Positions 52,416 to 61,524 of a stretch of DNA of 64,000 bases are shown here, piece by piece; the first letter of the stretch is position 1, and each line of letters begins with the position of its first letter. The DNA is taken from positions 1-64,000 of the forward strand of contig NZ_NPMS01000001.1 in assembly GCF_002266285.1 (NCBI RefSeq), written 5' to 3'. Position numbers and translations under genes: made by a program. The notes under the pieces were generated by a model that was given only the letters and a program-made list of their open reading frames with translations, was not told the DNA's origin and made no database searches. This DNA comes from Virgibacillus indicus. Its GTDB lineage: Bacteria; Bacillota; Bacilli; Bacillales; Amphibacillaceae.

Positions 52416-53816
52416 ATGGGAGGAAAATCAGAATATAAAGGTGTCGTTGTTGTTATTCTTGCAACAGCGTTTTTATTTACATTCAGTCAATTCCTGCTGA
52501 TCACGGCATATCCAACGATTATGAATGAATTTGCTGTGAATGCAACTCAAATCCAATGGCTGACTACTGCTTTCTTACTTACAACAATTGTCTTTATTCC
52601 AATGACAGGGTATTTATCGAATGTTTTTTCAGCAAAGGTCCTTGTGATTTTTTCACTTTCATGTTTAGCAGCTGGTACAGTAATCGGAGGATGGTCACCA
52701 AATTTCAGCACATTAATTTTGTCAAGAGTCATTATGGCTATTGGTGGAGGAATCATTCTGCCACTTGTCCAAACAATATTATTGAACGTATTTCCACATG
52801 AACGAAGAGGATTTGCAATGGGACTTTTGGGGGCTGTTGTCAATGTAGCGCCAGCCAGTGCACCTTCAATATCAGGTATGATTATTGATTTTTTCAGTTG
52901 GCGGTCGCTTCATTGGATCATATTGCCTCTCGTGCTTGGTACTTTAATTTCAGCAATATTTGTTATGAAAAATGTGTTGGAGAAGCAGGCGGAGAAGCTG
53001 GATCCTTTTTCTATCATTCTATCTGCAATTGGATTTTCCTTTTTTATTTTTGGTTTAAGTAAAATCAGTGTAACAGGATTTACAGATATTCTTGTCATTG
53101 TACCATTATTAATTGGTGTTCTGGCCCTTGTCATGTTTGTACGTCGTCAATTGATATTAACCTTGCCAGTACTTAATGTAAGATTATTTCGTAATTCGAC
53201 CTTTCGTTTAGCTATGATTCTAGTCTTTATTAATATGATGCTTCTGTTATCTGCGGAAACAATATTGCCAATGTTTGCACAGGATGTTCTTGGAACAAGT
53301 GCATTTTTATCCGGATTTATTCTTGTTCCAGGAACAGCTCTCCTATCTGTTATAACAATTGTTTCAGGAAATCTGTATGATCGTTACGGTGGAAAGAAAA
53401 TATCCGTCATAGGTTTTTCCTGTACATTAATAGCTTTACTTTTGTTAATCACAGTCGGCATGGAGAGTTCGCCTTATTGGATCATGCTCCACTTTTGTTT
53501 ATTTATGGCCGGTTTTGGATTAACACTTATGCCACTTGTTACCATGAGTATGAATGCACTGAACGATGCAGATATTTCCCATGGATCTGCCATTGTAAAT
53601 ACAATAAGGCAATTTGGAATGGCATTTGGGATTATCGTTCTTTCAACAATCATTAGTGTTACCACATCAATCATGGACTCTTCATATGAAGTTGGCACAT
53701 ATTGGGGAACAACGTATGCGCTTATTGTGATGGCCGTACTAGCTTTAATCTGTCTTTTGCTTTCAACATTGATAAGAGAAAAAAGGAAAGTGAAGAAGCT
53801 TTCCGGGGGAGTGTAA
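52416..53816 (+). CDS. MFS drug exporter, DHA2 (EmrB/QacA-like) family
   Basis: A 466-residue transporter with 14 hydrophobic helices, driven by the proton gradient. Family motifs are the QWLTTAFLLTTIVFIPMTGYLS region (motif D1/A zone), SRVIMAIGGGIILPL (motif B zone) and LGAVVNVAPASAPSISGMI (motif C, PASAPSISG). The ATG lies 10 nt after AGGGGGAA. It stands alone. The substrate (drugs, dyes or lipophilic toxins) is not predictable. No regulator is adjacent. Confidence 0.9.
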   Translation: MGGKSEYKGVVVVILATAFLFTFSQFLLITAYPTIMNEFAVNATQIQWLTTAFLLTTIVFIPMTGYLSNVFSAKVLVIFSLSCLAAGTVIGGWSPNFSTLILSRVIMAIGGGIILPLVQTILLNVFPHERRGFAMGLLGAVVNVAPASAPSISGMIIDFFSWRSLHWIILPLVLGTLISAIFVMKNVLEKQAEKLDPFSIILSAIGFSFFIFGLSKISVTGFTDILVIVPLLIGVLALVMFVRRQLILTLPVLNVRLFRNSTFRLAMILVFINMMLLLSAETILPMFAQDVLGTSAFLSGFILVPGTALLSVITIVSGNLYDRYGGKKISVIGFSCTLIALLLLITVGMESSPYWIMLHFCLFMAGFGLTLMPLVTMSMNALNDADISHGSAIVNTIRQFGMAFGIIVLSTIISVTTSIMDSSYEVGTYWGTTYALIVMAVLALICLLLSTLIREKRKVKKLSGGV

Positions 53817-53907
53817 AGGTCTGCCTATTTCCGCTTTGGCATTTATTTTAAAAATAAAGGAATCGCTCCTTTTTTCGCGAATGTGATTAAAAGAGGAGGA
53901 GCGGCTG

Positions 53908-54057
53908 ATGGATGAAAAATTGATAAGGGTTGGAACGGCTTATATTCCAGTGGCGGATGTTGAAGTTCCCGCTGATCACCTGTCATTTCATTGTGAATAT
54001 TGCATTCAGTGTTTTTCCAATTGTTTTTCTGATTCTGGGGGTGTATTAGGTAGATGA
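53908..54057 (+). pseudogene. Fragment of a VOC-family protein
   Basis: A 49-codon frame with a good ribosome site (GAGGAGGAGCGG). The first ~20 residues (LIRVGTAYIPVADVEV) look like the beginning of a VOC (glyoxalase-like) protein. The frame then turns into unrelated Cys-rich sequence and stops, overlapping the next gene's ATG (ATGA). It probably is a frameshifted or deleted remnant, but it might be translated. Confidence 0.45.
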
Positions 54058-54596
54058 AGGTCATGCTGGTTGAAAAAGAGAATCTCACGATAAGGTATTT
54101 AGAGGAAGCAGATAAGAATCTGCTTGTAAAATGGCTTTCGGATCCGGCCGTACTTGAGTTTTACGAAGGAAGGGACAATCCTTTTGATACGGAAAAAGTA
54201 AAGAAGGAATTCTATTCTCCGGATGAAGATGTGAAAAAGTGTATCGTGGAGTATAAAGGAACTCCCGTTGGCTATATCCAGTATTACCAGGTGACTCCTG
54301 AGACGAGCATCATCAATCATTATGATGAGGACGAAACTATTTACGGAATTGATCAGTTTATCGGGGAGCTGGCTTATTGGAATAAAGGAATTGGCACATT
54401 GCTTGTCTGCTCAATGGTGGACTATTTGGTGGAAGAAAGAAAAGCGGACCGGGTTATTATGGATCCGCATGTCACGAATCACAGGGCACTCCGGTGTTAT
54501 GAAAAGTGTGGATTTAAGAAAGTGAAGCTTCTGCCAAAGCATGAGTTTCATGAAGGGGCGTACAGGGATTGCTGGCTGATGGCGTATATGAAATAG
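54054..54596 (+). CDS. GNAT acetyltransferase, AAC(6')-like
   Basis: A 180-residue acetyltransferase of the GNAT fold. The block IDQFIGELAYWNKGIGTLLV (~102-121) is the same arrangement as in AAC(6')-type aminoglycoside N-acetyltransferases and holds the acetyl-CoA pyrophosphate loop (NKGIGT). DPHVTNHRALRCYEKCGF is the C-terminal GNAT motif. Whether it acetylates aminoglycosides, a peptide or a small amine cannot be told. The ATG overlaps the end of the VOC remnant. No mobile element adjoins it. Confidence 0.85.
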   Translation: MKVMLVEKENLTIRYLEEADKNLLVKWLSDPAVLEFYEGRDNPFDTEKVKKEFYSPDEDVKKCIVEYKGTPVGYIQYYQVTPETSIINHYDEDETIYGIDQFIGELAYWNKGIGTLLVCSMVDYLVEERKADRVIMDPHVTNHRALRCYEKCGFKKVKLLPKHEFHEGAYRDCWLMAYMK

Positions 54597-54658
54597 CAAG
54601 ATAAGATAAATTTTCTTTTCTCTGAAATGCTAAGATAATGAAAAAAGGAGAATTGCAA

Positions 54659-55267
54659 ATGAGCAAAGTAATTGCTGATATTTCTATGTCACTCGATGGA
54701 TTTATCACTGGTCCGAATGACAATCCGAAGCTGCCGCTTGGAGAGGGGGGAACTGAACTCCACAGCTGGCTGTTCAGCGGGGACAAGCCAAGCAAGCATA
54801 ATGACTTTTTCCAGCTTTCAGAGCTGAACAGAGAAGTATATGATGAAGCTGTTGATCAAACTGGTGCGATGATTGTCGGCAGAAGGACATATGACCTTGT
54901 AAATGGCTGGGAGGGAAGTCATCCAGTTGCGGGTGTTCCGGTTTTTATCATGACCCATGAACCTCCGGAAAATTATCCGCAAGGGCATACCAGCTTTACA
55001 TATGTAACAGATGGCATAGATTCTGCTATTAAACAGGCAAAGGAAGCTGCACAGGGCAAGAATGTCAGTATTGGTACTGCAACTGTTATTCGGCAGGCTA
55101 TAAAAGCAGGTCTTTTAGAAGAAGTTTTTCTGCATGTTTCACCTGTTCTTCTAGGCGGTGGAATCCGACTGTTCGGCGGGCGAGAGCTAGACCAAAAGAA
55201 ATTGGAAATCCAGCAGGTAATTGACGGGAAGAATGTTACGCATTTAAGGTACCGCATTTTAAAATAA
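54659..55267 (+). CDS. RibD C-terminal/dihydrofolate reductase-family protein
   Basis: A 202-residue member of the DHFR-like superfamily (RibD C-terminal domain). Family features are IADISMSLDGFITGPND, MIVGRRTYDLVNGW, GKNVSIGTATVIRQAIKAGLLEEVFLHVSPVLLGGGIRLF. It probably uses NADPH to reduce a small substrate. Being far from riboflavin or folate genes, its substrate is unknown. The ATG at 54659 follows AAAAAAGGAGAATTGCAA. Confidence 0.88.
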   Translation: MSKVIADISMSLDGFITGPNDNPKLPLGEGGTELHSWLFSGDKPSKHNDFFQLSELNREVYDEAVDQTGAMIVGRRTYDLVNGWEGSHPVAGVPVFIMTHEPPENYPQGHTSFTYVTDGIDSAIKQAKEAAQGKNVSIGTATVIRQAIKAGLLEEVFLHVSPVLLGGGIRLFGGRELDQKKLEIQQVIDGKNVTHLRYRILK

Positions 55268-55280
55268 ATAACAAACTCAT

Positions 55281-55320
55281 GAAAAAGCGATCATCTTCTG
55301 AATTGAAGAAGATGATCGCT
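55281..55320 (-). terminator. Terminator of the DUF1292 gene
   Basis: AGCGATCATCTTCT pairs with AGAAGATGATCGCT. On the minus strand the stem is followed by TTTTTC. The dihydrofolate reductase-family gene reads in from the other side. Confidence 0.88.
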
Positions 55321-55327
55321 CGTAGTC

Positions 55328-55603
55328 TTATTCTTCCATTTCTAATTCTAAAATGGCATCAAATGCTTCAGATACTTTATCGAATTCCTCATCCGTTTCA
55401 ATCGCATCGGGCTCTCCGTCCTCATCGATTTTGAGGAAATAGAGATCAATGTCATCTTCACTGTCTTCCTGCACATCTTCTACAAAGCAGACAGCCACAT
55501 AGTCTGTACCTTCCAGTGTAACCTTTGCAAGCACTTCTACTTCCTGATCCTCTACCGTTTCATCACTAATGGTAAAAACTTCGCCAACTTCAATTTTATC
55601 CAT
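55328..55603 (-). CDS. DUF1292 family acidic protein
   Basis: A 91-residue, very acidic protein (about one third Asp/Glu) in the DUF1292/YrzB family. The core reads VGEVFTISDETVEDQEVEVLAKVTLEGTDYVAVCFVED. The function is unknown. MDKIEVG is chosen as start because GGAGGG lies at good spacing; an upstream ATG in frame (55684) has no such site. It stands alone with a strong terminator. Confidence 0.85.
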   Translation of the reverse strand: MDKIEVGEVFTISDETVEDQEVEVLAKVTLEGTDYVAVCFVEDVQEDSEDDIDLYFLKIDEDGEPDAIETDEEFDKVSEAFDAILELEMEE

Positions 55604-55774
55604 AAAAATGACCCTCCGCTTCCTTTTGAAAATGTATTGGTAATAACTATCTTTAGTATTACTTGAAGCAGAAGAAAAATGCAAATTTTATTGGACTAAA
55701 ATGATGACAAATAACAGAGGGTTAAAAACAGCTGTAAAATTTTTTTGAGGATGACACCTTTCTTTTTGTGAGTA

Positions 55775-56341
55775 TTAATGCCCCTCAGCAGCTATCGCCT
55801 CTGTCTTCGTTTGGTGAACTGTGCCAAATGGATGTTCAGGTGGTGCATAGATCGTGTACAGCTTTAGCGGTTTGTTACCAGTATTAATTAAATTATGCCA
55901 TTTACCAGCAGGGACTACGATGGCATAATCCTCTGATACATTTCGCTGAAACGTTAAATTACTCTCCGTATCACCCATCTGTACAACACCTTGACCTTCT
56001 TCAATCCGCAGGAACTGGTCAACAGAAGAATGAACCTCCAAACCAATATCGCTGCCAACTGGGATGCTCATCACTGTCAGCTGCAAATGGTCTCCTGTCC
56101 ATAAAGCTGTGCGAAATGTATTATTCGCTTCCGCAGCATCTTCAATATTAACCACAAACGGCTGTTTGCCATAATCCTTTAAATCAATCCTCGCACCTTC
56201 ATTTGATGCACGCCAATACTCGTTAGGTCCCGCATACTCTAACGGATTCGGATAAGCCGGGTATGCAGCCTGTCTTCCGTAGTTATACATTGGAGCACGG
56301 TTGTAGTAATGATACGGGTACATGTATGGATAATAGTACAA
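55775..56341 (-). CDS. Cupin protein with Tyr-rich N-terminus
   Basis: A 188-residue protein. The first ~35 residues are rich in Tyr, Pro and Asn (YYYPYMYPYHYYNRAPMYNYG), a composition often seen in spore coat or crust proteins. The rest is a single cupin barrel: VGSDIGLEVHSSVDQFLRIEEGQG (metal-ligand His and Glu) and VVPAGKWHNLINTG (second His). The ATG follows GGTGAAGGGATGG. It may act as a surface sugar or nucleotide epimerase-like enzyme (inference). Confidence 0.85.
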   Translation of the reverse strand: MYYYPYMYPYHYYNRAPMYNYGRQAAYPAYPNPLEYAGPNEYWRASNEGARIDLKDYGKQPFVVNIEDAAEANNTFRTALWTGDHLQLTVMSIPVGSDIGLEVHSSVDQFLRIEEGQGVVQMGDTESNLTFQRNVSEDYAIVVPAGKWHNLINTGNKPLKLYTIYAPPEHPFGTVHQTKTEAIAAEGH

Positions 56342-56533
56342 ATTCGTTCCATCCCTTCACCTATATTCACATTATACTATGCGGTGAGGTTGGTGAATGT
56401 ACGTAGGGGATGATATATGCTTAATCATTGAGTTATAATGGTAGAACCAAACACCTGTCCTGAGCGTAAAGATGTGCAGCCCATCTGCTAGACTTGCATA
56501 TAAATAATAGAAATCGTCTTAGGAGGGGCTTGT

Positions 56534-56974
56534 ATGATATCGAAAAGGAAGGAAATGTTCTATCTTGATGCAACGGAACTGATAATGGACAGGGACTTTG
56601 AGGTGATGACAAATACAACATTTGCAGATGACATAGTGGAGCGGCTGTATGGTGTGGATAATCATCGGATTGATTATGGTTTAATTAAAATTCTTGGGCT
56701 TGGTGTCGTCAAAAACAAACATTTCAATGCTTTGTATATATATGATGCAGCAGGTGATAATCTCATGAGTGAAATGATAAGACTCCGTATTTATTATCAG
56801 CTGTCTTATCCGGAATATGATGATAAGGAACTGGATTGCTGGATATTTGGAGATGTGGCTGGAGTGAATTATGTGCTGCGTATTATGGGATCATCTGGTG
56901 CATGGGTTATTTCTAGGCTGAAGGGGATTTTTAATGAGAAGAAGGGGAGAGTGGTGGAGTTTCCGGTTAGGTAA
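56534..56974 (+). CDS. Hypothetical protein
   Basis: A 146-residue soluble protein without signal peptide or membrane segment. Notable segments are MDRDFEVMTNTTFADDIVERLYGV and DYGLIKILGLGVVKNKHFNALYIYDAAGDNL. No family is recognised. The ATG follows GGAGGGGCTTGT at good spacing, which supports it as a gene. Confidence 0.6.
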   Translation: MISKRKEMFYLDATELIMDRDFEVMTNTTFADDIVERLYGVDNHRIDYGLIKILGLGVVKNKHFNALYIYDAAGDNLMSEMIRLRIYYQLSYPEYDDKELDCWIFGDVAGVNYVLRIMGSSGAWVISRLKGIFNEKKGRVVEFPVR

Positions 56975-57028
56975 TCTGGAATGGATAGATGGCTTTTTCT
57001 TCAAATTACCCAGTTGGATATGGGAAAC

Positions 57029-57050
57029 TTCACCGTCCCATGTCCCTATT
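57029..57050. repeat. CCGTCCCATG repeat, partial copy
   Basis: CACCGTCCCATGTCCCTATT lies at the stop codon of the DUF2512 gene. It shares CCGTCCCATG with the longer palindrome at 59147. Confidence 0.6.
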
Positions 57051-57495
57051 CCTTTTTATCACTTTCGTCATCGCCGTCCAATTCTTGACTATGTTCTGTT
57101 TGGTATTTCCGGATGAGTGCTTTTTCTTCGTCTGATCGGATTGCCTCTCCAGTTAATACTTCATTTGCCATATATTTGTGGAAAAAGAATTCTCCTGCGG
57201 CAATGATCAGTGCGGATACAATAGCTGCACTTCCCAAATCAATAGTTCCTTCAACCAGGAAGGATCCAACGAACAAAATTCCAGCAAAAGCCATGCCAAG
57301 ATCAGCCAGCGAGGCACCCCAATTTTCAAAACGCGGTAAAAAGAATAAATCTCCAATTATATAGGAAGCCCCGGTAAGCAGTATACTGATCGTGAGCATG
57401 TCTGCAAATGCCACGTCATAGAAGCCACTTAATACGATCCACAACACTGCAGTAATCATAATAAATTTTATTAATAAAGCCTTCACATGTTCCAT
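57046..57495 (-). CDS. DUF2512 membrane protein (YndM-like)
   Basis: A 149-residue protein with four hydrophobic helices (~8-25, ~33-52, ~62-82, ~88-106) and a charged C-terminal tail (SDEEKALIRKYQTEHSQELDGDD). It matches the DUF2512/YndM family. The ATG at 57495 follows GGAGGTTGAAAAAG. Members are common in spore-formers, but their role is not known. Confidence 0.85.
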   Translation of the reverse strand: MEHVKALLIKFIMITAVLWIVLSGFYDVAFADMLTISILLTGASYIIGDLFFLPRFENWGASLADLGMAFAGILFVGSFLVEGTIDLGSAAIVSALIIAAGEFFFHKYMANEVLTGEAIRSDEEKALIRKYQTEHSQELDGDDESDKKE

Positions 57496-57504
57496 CTTTT
57501 TCAA

Positions 57505-57866
57505 CCTCCATTTCTCAAATTTATACGATTATAGGTTGTGCATATTTTAGGTATTTATCCAGCATGTGCAGCAGGCAGTAAAAACCTCACTTGAAGTTTC
57601 GTTTTAATTTCAAAAGTTTCTTGAGTCTCCAAGCTGAATCATCCATTCGAATAATGCTATAGCCTGGGGTAAATTAAGGGAAGAAGTCCAACTTAAATCA
57701 TTACTCATACAATGACTCTGTTGGGAGCTGCTCGTTGATATGATGTTTTTTATAATAAAAAAAGAGGATTGCATTTAGTAATTATGAAGCCTTGATTAAG
57801 GTGCTGGTTTGTCCAAGTAAGGCCTTCATGATAAACTAAAACATAAAGAAGACGGGGAGGAACAAA
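57505..57866. other. Gene-free stretch
   Basis: About 360 bases with no gene, hairpin or riboswitch that I can support. A TATAATAAAAAAAGAGG stretch near 57750 could be a promoter -10 region for the next gene. Confidence 0.5.
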
Positions 57867-58097
57867 ATGGCTGGAGTATCGAATGATGATTTATTCCTTG
57901 CGATTAAAGAAATAACAGCAACGGTTAATGAAATAAACAGAATTGCCAGTATAGAAAACAGAGTCGCAAATATAGAAAATGAAATGAAAGAAATGAGAAA
58001 TGATATCCGTAAAATAGATGAAAAGGTTGGCCGTCTCTCCGCTGAATTATTAGATGCAAAAGCGGACATATCCATTCTTCAACAACGAATTAATTAA
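57867..58097 (+). CDS. Small coiled-coil protein
   Basis: A 76-residue protein with a heptad pattern from ~20 to the end (IASIENRVANIENEMKEMRNDIRKIDEKVGRLSAELLDAKADISILQQRI). It has no membrane segment. The ATG follows GGGGAGGAACAAA. It resembles the C-terminal half of the longer coiled-coil gene at 51630 only in general style. The function is unknown. Confidence 0.68.
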   Translation: MAGVSNDDLFLAIKEITATVNEINRIASIENRVANIENEMKEMRNDIRKIDEKVGRLSAELLDAKADISILQQRIN

Positions 58098-58311
58098 AGC
58101 ATGCTTAGGGCAGGCTTATTTTTTTGCCTCGGACGTTACAATTTCATGAAACGTAAACACATAATCTTAATATGTCATAATTTTTCATCTTTACCACAGT
58201 TTTCGCTGGATAAGCCACTTTGGCAGATTCCAGGTTTATAGGCTTAGTACCAGCAGTAGTATATATGTCAATATGGTGAGGGACGATTCAACCTAATATC
58301 ATAGAATCTTT

Positions 58312-58986
58312 TCACCGAAGATTATCCCATTCTGTTTTCTTATATTTCACGAACTTTAGCATTCCGCTTATAAATTCTGGATCATATTCCCTGTAAAGTT
58401 GGCTATTCGCCCAAGTCTTCATATCCTCGTGATCGGGATGATCTGGGTCATGATAAATCTTCAGAAATTCGCTGTACCCCATGAAGCCACCCACATCTTC
58501 TGGAGGGGCAGTTCCTTCACCAGTCAGCAATGTTGGATAACCATAATGATAATTCTCCATGACTTTTTCCAATGTGACCAGTACTCGCCAATCATCACCA
58601 AAATCATAGATATAATAAAGTTCACCGTGCTTTTCCAAATAGCTGTCGATTTTGATGCCATTTGGTTTTCGAACGACTTTTTTTAATTGTTCCAGACGTG
58701 CCTTCTCAAATTCAGCAAACTCAGGAAGCACTTCTTCCATCTGCTTTTCCATTTCCTTTTGATTCTTTTTAAAGTATTGATGTTCCTGATAGGCTTCTTC
58801 ATCGTTCGTAACTCTTATTTTGTCTTTTGTCAGATCAAACTCGAACAGATGGTAATCCTGAAAGTTTAAAACAGTTTGAATTACATCATGCAGCCGGTTA
58901 AAAGTCGCACCAGCCGGCATTACAACACTTCTCCATATCGAAGGTTCAGAATCAATCATATCAATCTTGATTTGGTATGCTTTCAT
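58312..58986 (-). CDS. Plasmid pRiA4b ORF-3 family protein
   Basis: A 224-residue soluble protein of the pRiA4b ORF-3 family. Hallmarks are IWRSVVMPAGATFNRLHDVIQTVLNFQDYHLFEF and YIYDFGDDWRVLVTLE. The C-terminal PEDVGGFMGYSEFLKIYHDPDHPDHEDM is also diagnostic. The family is widespread and its function is unknown. The ATG follows AAAAGAGGTGTAACG. Confidence 0.9.
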   Translation of the reverse strand: MKAYQIKIDMIDSEPSIWRSVVMPAGATFNRLHDVIQTVLNFQDYHLFEFDLTKDKIRVTNDEEAYQEHQYFKKNQKEMEKQMEEVLPEFAEFEKARLEQLKKVVRKPNGIKIDSYLEKHGELYYIYDFGDDWRVLVTLEKVMENYHYGYPTLLTGEGTAPPEDVGGFMGYSEFLKIYHDPDHPDHEDMKTWANSQLYREYDPEFISGMLKFVKYKKTEWDNLR

Positions 58987-59146
58987 CGTTACACCTCTTT
59001 TACAGTTCTAGTTAAGAGTATAGATGATATACGTCTAATTTAACAACGATCGGCAGTTTTTATACAGATAACGAAATGCTTTGGATAATTCTGGGTGCGT
59101 TAATTATTGAAGCTTGGGTAGTGATGAACCAAACCTGAGTAATTTT

Positions 59147-59187
59147 AAAAACCGTCCCATGCTGCAGGGACATGGGGACAGGTTTTG
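59147..59187. repeat. CCGTCCCATG palindromic repeat
   Basis: AAAACCGTCCCATG pairs imperfectly with CATGGGGACAGGTTTT around CTGCAGGGA. A further GCGTCCCATTTT follows. Similar but decayed copies lie at 23672, 57029 and 20613. Such GGGACA-rich palindromes are scattered in Bacillaceae genomes. Confidence 0.75.
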
Positions 59188-59297
59188 CGTCCCATTTTGA
59201 AGAAATTAAATTATATAGAACGTCGTTAAATTCGGGGAGTGACTAGGCACACAAAATAGCTGATTGGCTGACTGCTGATTCTTAGGAAGATTAATTT

Positions 59298-59332
59298 TTC
59301 AGTTCCCACCGCTTTAACGGTGGGAGACTGTT
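59298..59332. other. Hairpin CCCACCG/CGGTGGG near the gldA 3' end
   Basis: CCCACCG-CTTTAA-CGGTGGG is a strong 7-bp stem. There is no T-run after it on the minus strand, so as a gldA terminator it would be weak. It also looks like the subterminal hairpins of IS200/IS605-type elements, but no transposase remains. The rest of the 350-bp gap has no gene. Confidence 0.55.
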
Positions 59333-59341
59333 ACCTTTTCA

Positions 59342-60451
59342 TTATTTATTTCTTTTTTCCTTATAGGCTTTTGCATATTGGTCTGCTGCAAAGACGGCAT
59401 CAACAACTTCTTCTGCTGTAATGTCAAATGCCTCGTGAATTGTTTCCGTTTCGATTGTTGCGGCTTCAGCCACCTTCAAAATATCTTCTCTTGAAACATC
59501 TTTTAATTTGATATCCTCAAGCGTAACCGGCAGGTCAAGACTGATATACAATTCAAGGTAACGTTCGATTTCGTCAATACTGTGGTTTTCCAGTGCAAGC
59601 TGAACAAGTGTACCGAACGCGACCTTCTCACCATGTGTCAGGTGATGGATTTCGCCTTTCAATGCAGTGAAACCATTATGAATTGCATGGGCTGCTGCTA
59701 GTCCGCCACTTTCAAAGCCTAACCCGCTGAGCAATGTATTTGCTTCCACGACCGCCTCAAGTGCTGGTGTGACTGATTTTGCCTTGTTGGATTCATAGGC
59801 GAGATGGGCATATTGAAAAAGAGTCTCTTCACATTTTTCTGCGATTGCCTGACCAGCAATTGTTGTAATACCGCCTGCCATTGCTTTACCGCCTGCGTTT
59901 ATCACACTGCGGGCCTCAACCCATGTAGCCAGTGCATCGGCAATTCCGGATGCAAGAAATCTTTGGGGTGCGCCTGCAATAATTTTTGTATCAACCACAA
60001 CCAGATCCGGGTTTTTATTGTAGAAACGATAATTTTCGAAGGTGCCTTCATCTGAATAAACAACGGAAAGGGCACTTGTTGGCGCATCGGTTGACGCGGT
60101 TGTCGGTACAATTACCGTATAGCCCTGCACCTCATCCGATACGGCTTTGGCAGTATCAAGCGTTTTTCCGCCGCCAACACCAATTACAACAGATGCATTT
60201 TCTTTTTTGGCGATTTCTGCAATTCGCTGAATTTCCGTCTTGGAAGCTTCACCGTTAAACAAAACTTCTTCTGTTTTGATGTTTTCCTGTTTCAGCTGCT
60301 CGACGACATCATTGCCGGCAATCTCCCAAACCGTTTCATCCGCAATGACAACGGCTTGTTCACCAAGTACCTTCACGTATTCTCCAATATCCTTTATCGC
60401 ATTCTTTCCTTGGACATATTTAGCGGGACTGATAAAAATCCGAATACTCAT
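59342..60451 (-). CDS. gldA: Glycerol dehydrogenase (NAD+)
   Basis: A 369-residue iron/zinc-type alcohol dehydrogenase that oxidises glycerol to dihydroxyacetone with NAD+. The NAD-binding [12 protein letters not shown] (~92-103) is present. The metal ligands fall at Asp172 ([10 protein letters not shown]), His255 (AAAHAIHNG) and His273 (HHLTHGEKV), as in Bacillus glycerol dehydrogenase. The start MSIRIF follows AAAGGAGAG. It is monocistronic. No dihydroxyacetone kinase is nearby. Confidence 0.93.
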   Translation of the reverse strand: MSIRIFISPAKYVQGKNAIKDIGEYVKVLGEQAVVIADETVWEIAGNDVVEQLKQENIKTEEVLFNGEASKTEIQRIAEIAKKENASVVIGVGGGKTLDTAKAVSDEVQGYTVIVPTTASTDAPTSALSVVYSDEGTFENYRFYNKNPDLVVVDTKIIAGAPQRFLASGIADALATWVEARSVINAGGKAMAGGITTIAGQAIAEKCEETLFQYAHLAYESNKAKSVTPALEAVVEANTLLSGLGFESGGLAAAHAIHNGFTALKGEIHHLTHGEKVAFGTLVQLALENHSIDEIERYLELYISLDLPVTLEDIKLKDVSREDILKVAEAATIETETIHEAFDITAEEVVDAVFAADQYAKAYKEKRNK

Positions 60452-60718
60452 ATACAACTCTCCTTTGATTTATGCTCCATATATTTTTTCCCAATAAGGC
60501 CCGGAATAAAACAAGTAAGCTGGTTTTGGCAATATTTGGTGACTTTATCCAGCATTAAAAGTAATTAATGTATTATTTCAAAACAATTTGATCATTCATC
60601 AAAAATACAAGAGTATACCATGGATGATAATAAAGCGATAGAAATTATCCGTGACATGGGAAATAAATGTTTCCTTTAAAATTTCACCAATGCATGTAAA
60701 ATAGAATATAACTGAATA

Positions 60719-60821
60719 GTGTTATCAAGAGTGAACGAGAGTACTGGCTCCATGACTTCACAGCAACCTGCCAAGCGGTAAGGTGCTTCCACCAGCAAAG
60801 CATTGCTTTGAATGATGACAA
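60719..60821 (+). ncRNA. SAM-I riboswitch (S-box)
   Basis: The conserved S-box blocks are in order: TTATCAAGAG, GAGAGTACTGGCTC, ATGA, CAGCAACC, AAGGTGCT, CCAGCA. The P1 helix pairs TGTTATCA (60720-60727) with TGATGACA (60813-60820). It binds S-adenosylmethionine and usually stops transcription of methionine or cysteine genes. Here the only downstream gene is a small one of unknown function. Confidence 0.92.
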
Positions 60822-60827
60822 ACGACT

Positions 60828-60868
60828 AGGGCTCTTTGTTGCGATCATTTGCAATGAAGGGCTTTTTT
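60828..60868 (+). terminator. SAM-riboswitch terminator
   Basis: GGGCTCTTTGTTGC pairs with GCAATGAAGGGCTT through 14 pairs (some G-U) around GATCATTT, and TTTTTT follows. It starts 8 nt after the aptamer. Confidence 0.88.
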
Positions 60869-60916
60869 GTTATCGATTTGTTTTGGATGAAAAAATAAAT
60901 TGGAGAGGGATGGTTA

Positions 60917-61243
60917 ATGATGAACAACAGTGGATGGATAAGGGGCTATATGTCTAAAAGTTATAGTGGGGAGGATTTTTTAATTCATGTTGGGACTTGT
61001 ATTGAAGATCAGTTGAAGGAATGGGATGAGGGGTATGCGGTTAATATTATGAAGTTTAGGGATTATGTGTTTGTTGTGAAAAATGGGGATAAGTACTATG
61101 AGATGGAGCTGACTAAGGATGAGGTTGAGTTGTTGAAGGGTAAGAGTCCTTATTCTCTTGACAGGAAAATATGGTTAGAGTTGATGAATCAGGGATTAGA
61201 GATTTTGGAGGGGTTTGGGAATTATATTGGGAGGGTTTTATAA
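60917..61243 (+). CDS. Hypothetical protein downstream of SAM riboswitch
   Basis: A 108-residue soluble protein. The segments VNIMKFRDYVFVVKNGDKYYEMELTKDEVELLKGKSPYSLDRKIWLEL show mixed alpha/beta character. There is no membrane segment or known motif, and it does not resemble methionine, cysteine or SAM enzymes. The ATG follows GGAGAGGGA, and a terminator follows. G is abundant in the coding strand near the 3' end, unlike the AT-rich neighbours. The function is unknown. Confidence 0.62.
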   Translation: MMNNSGWIRGYMSKSYSGEDFLIHVGTCIEDQLKEWDEGYAVNIMKFRDYVFVVKNGDKYYEMELTKDEVELLKGKSPYSLDRKIWLELMNQGLEILEGFGNYIGRVL

Positions 61244-61280
61244 GGTCAATCAGCATGCATATTGAACTTTAATATATATG

Positions 61281-61320
61281 AAAAGCTTGTACTCATTGGT
61301 TAAAGAGTACAAGCTTTTTT
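61281..61320 (+). terminator. Terminator after the SAM-riboswitch gene
   Basis: AAAAGCTTGTACTC pairs with GAGTACAAGCTTTT, followed by more T. Confidence 0.9.
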
Positions 61321-61524
61321 ACCGATAAGTATTAAAAGGTCCTCTTCTTTTTTGGAATGCCAAACACTTGTACTTAACATAAATTTGTACGGCCTGTTTG
61401 CTAAAGTTAAATTTACAATGAAGATTAAAGAAAAATGAATTGTTGTGAGAAGAATCTGCTAATATGATAAAATTATACTATAAAAGTGCATTAAACACTC
61501 TGACTTATGAAAGGAGATTTCCAA

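Noticed and set aside
53843..54088. 81-codon minus-strand frame opposite the VOC remnant
   Set aside because: There is no ribosome site or recognisable domain. The plus strand has a much better start and a family match.
59298..59332. IS200/IS605 insertion sequence
   Set aside because: Only one hairpin is visible, with no transposase, TnpB or second end.
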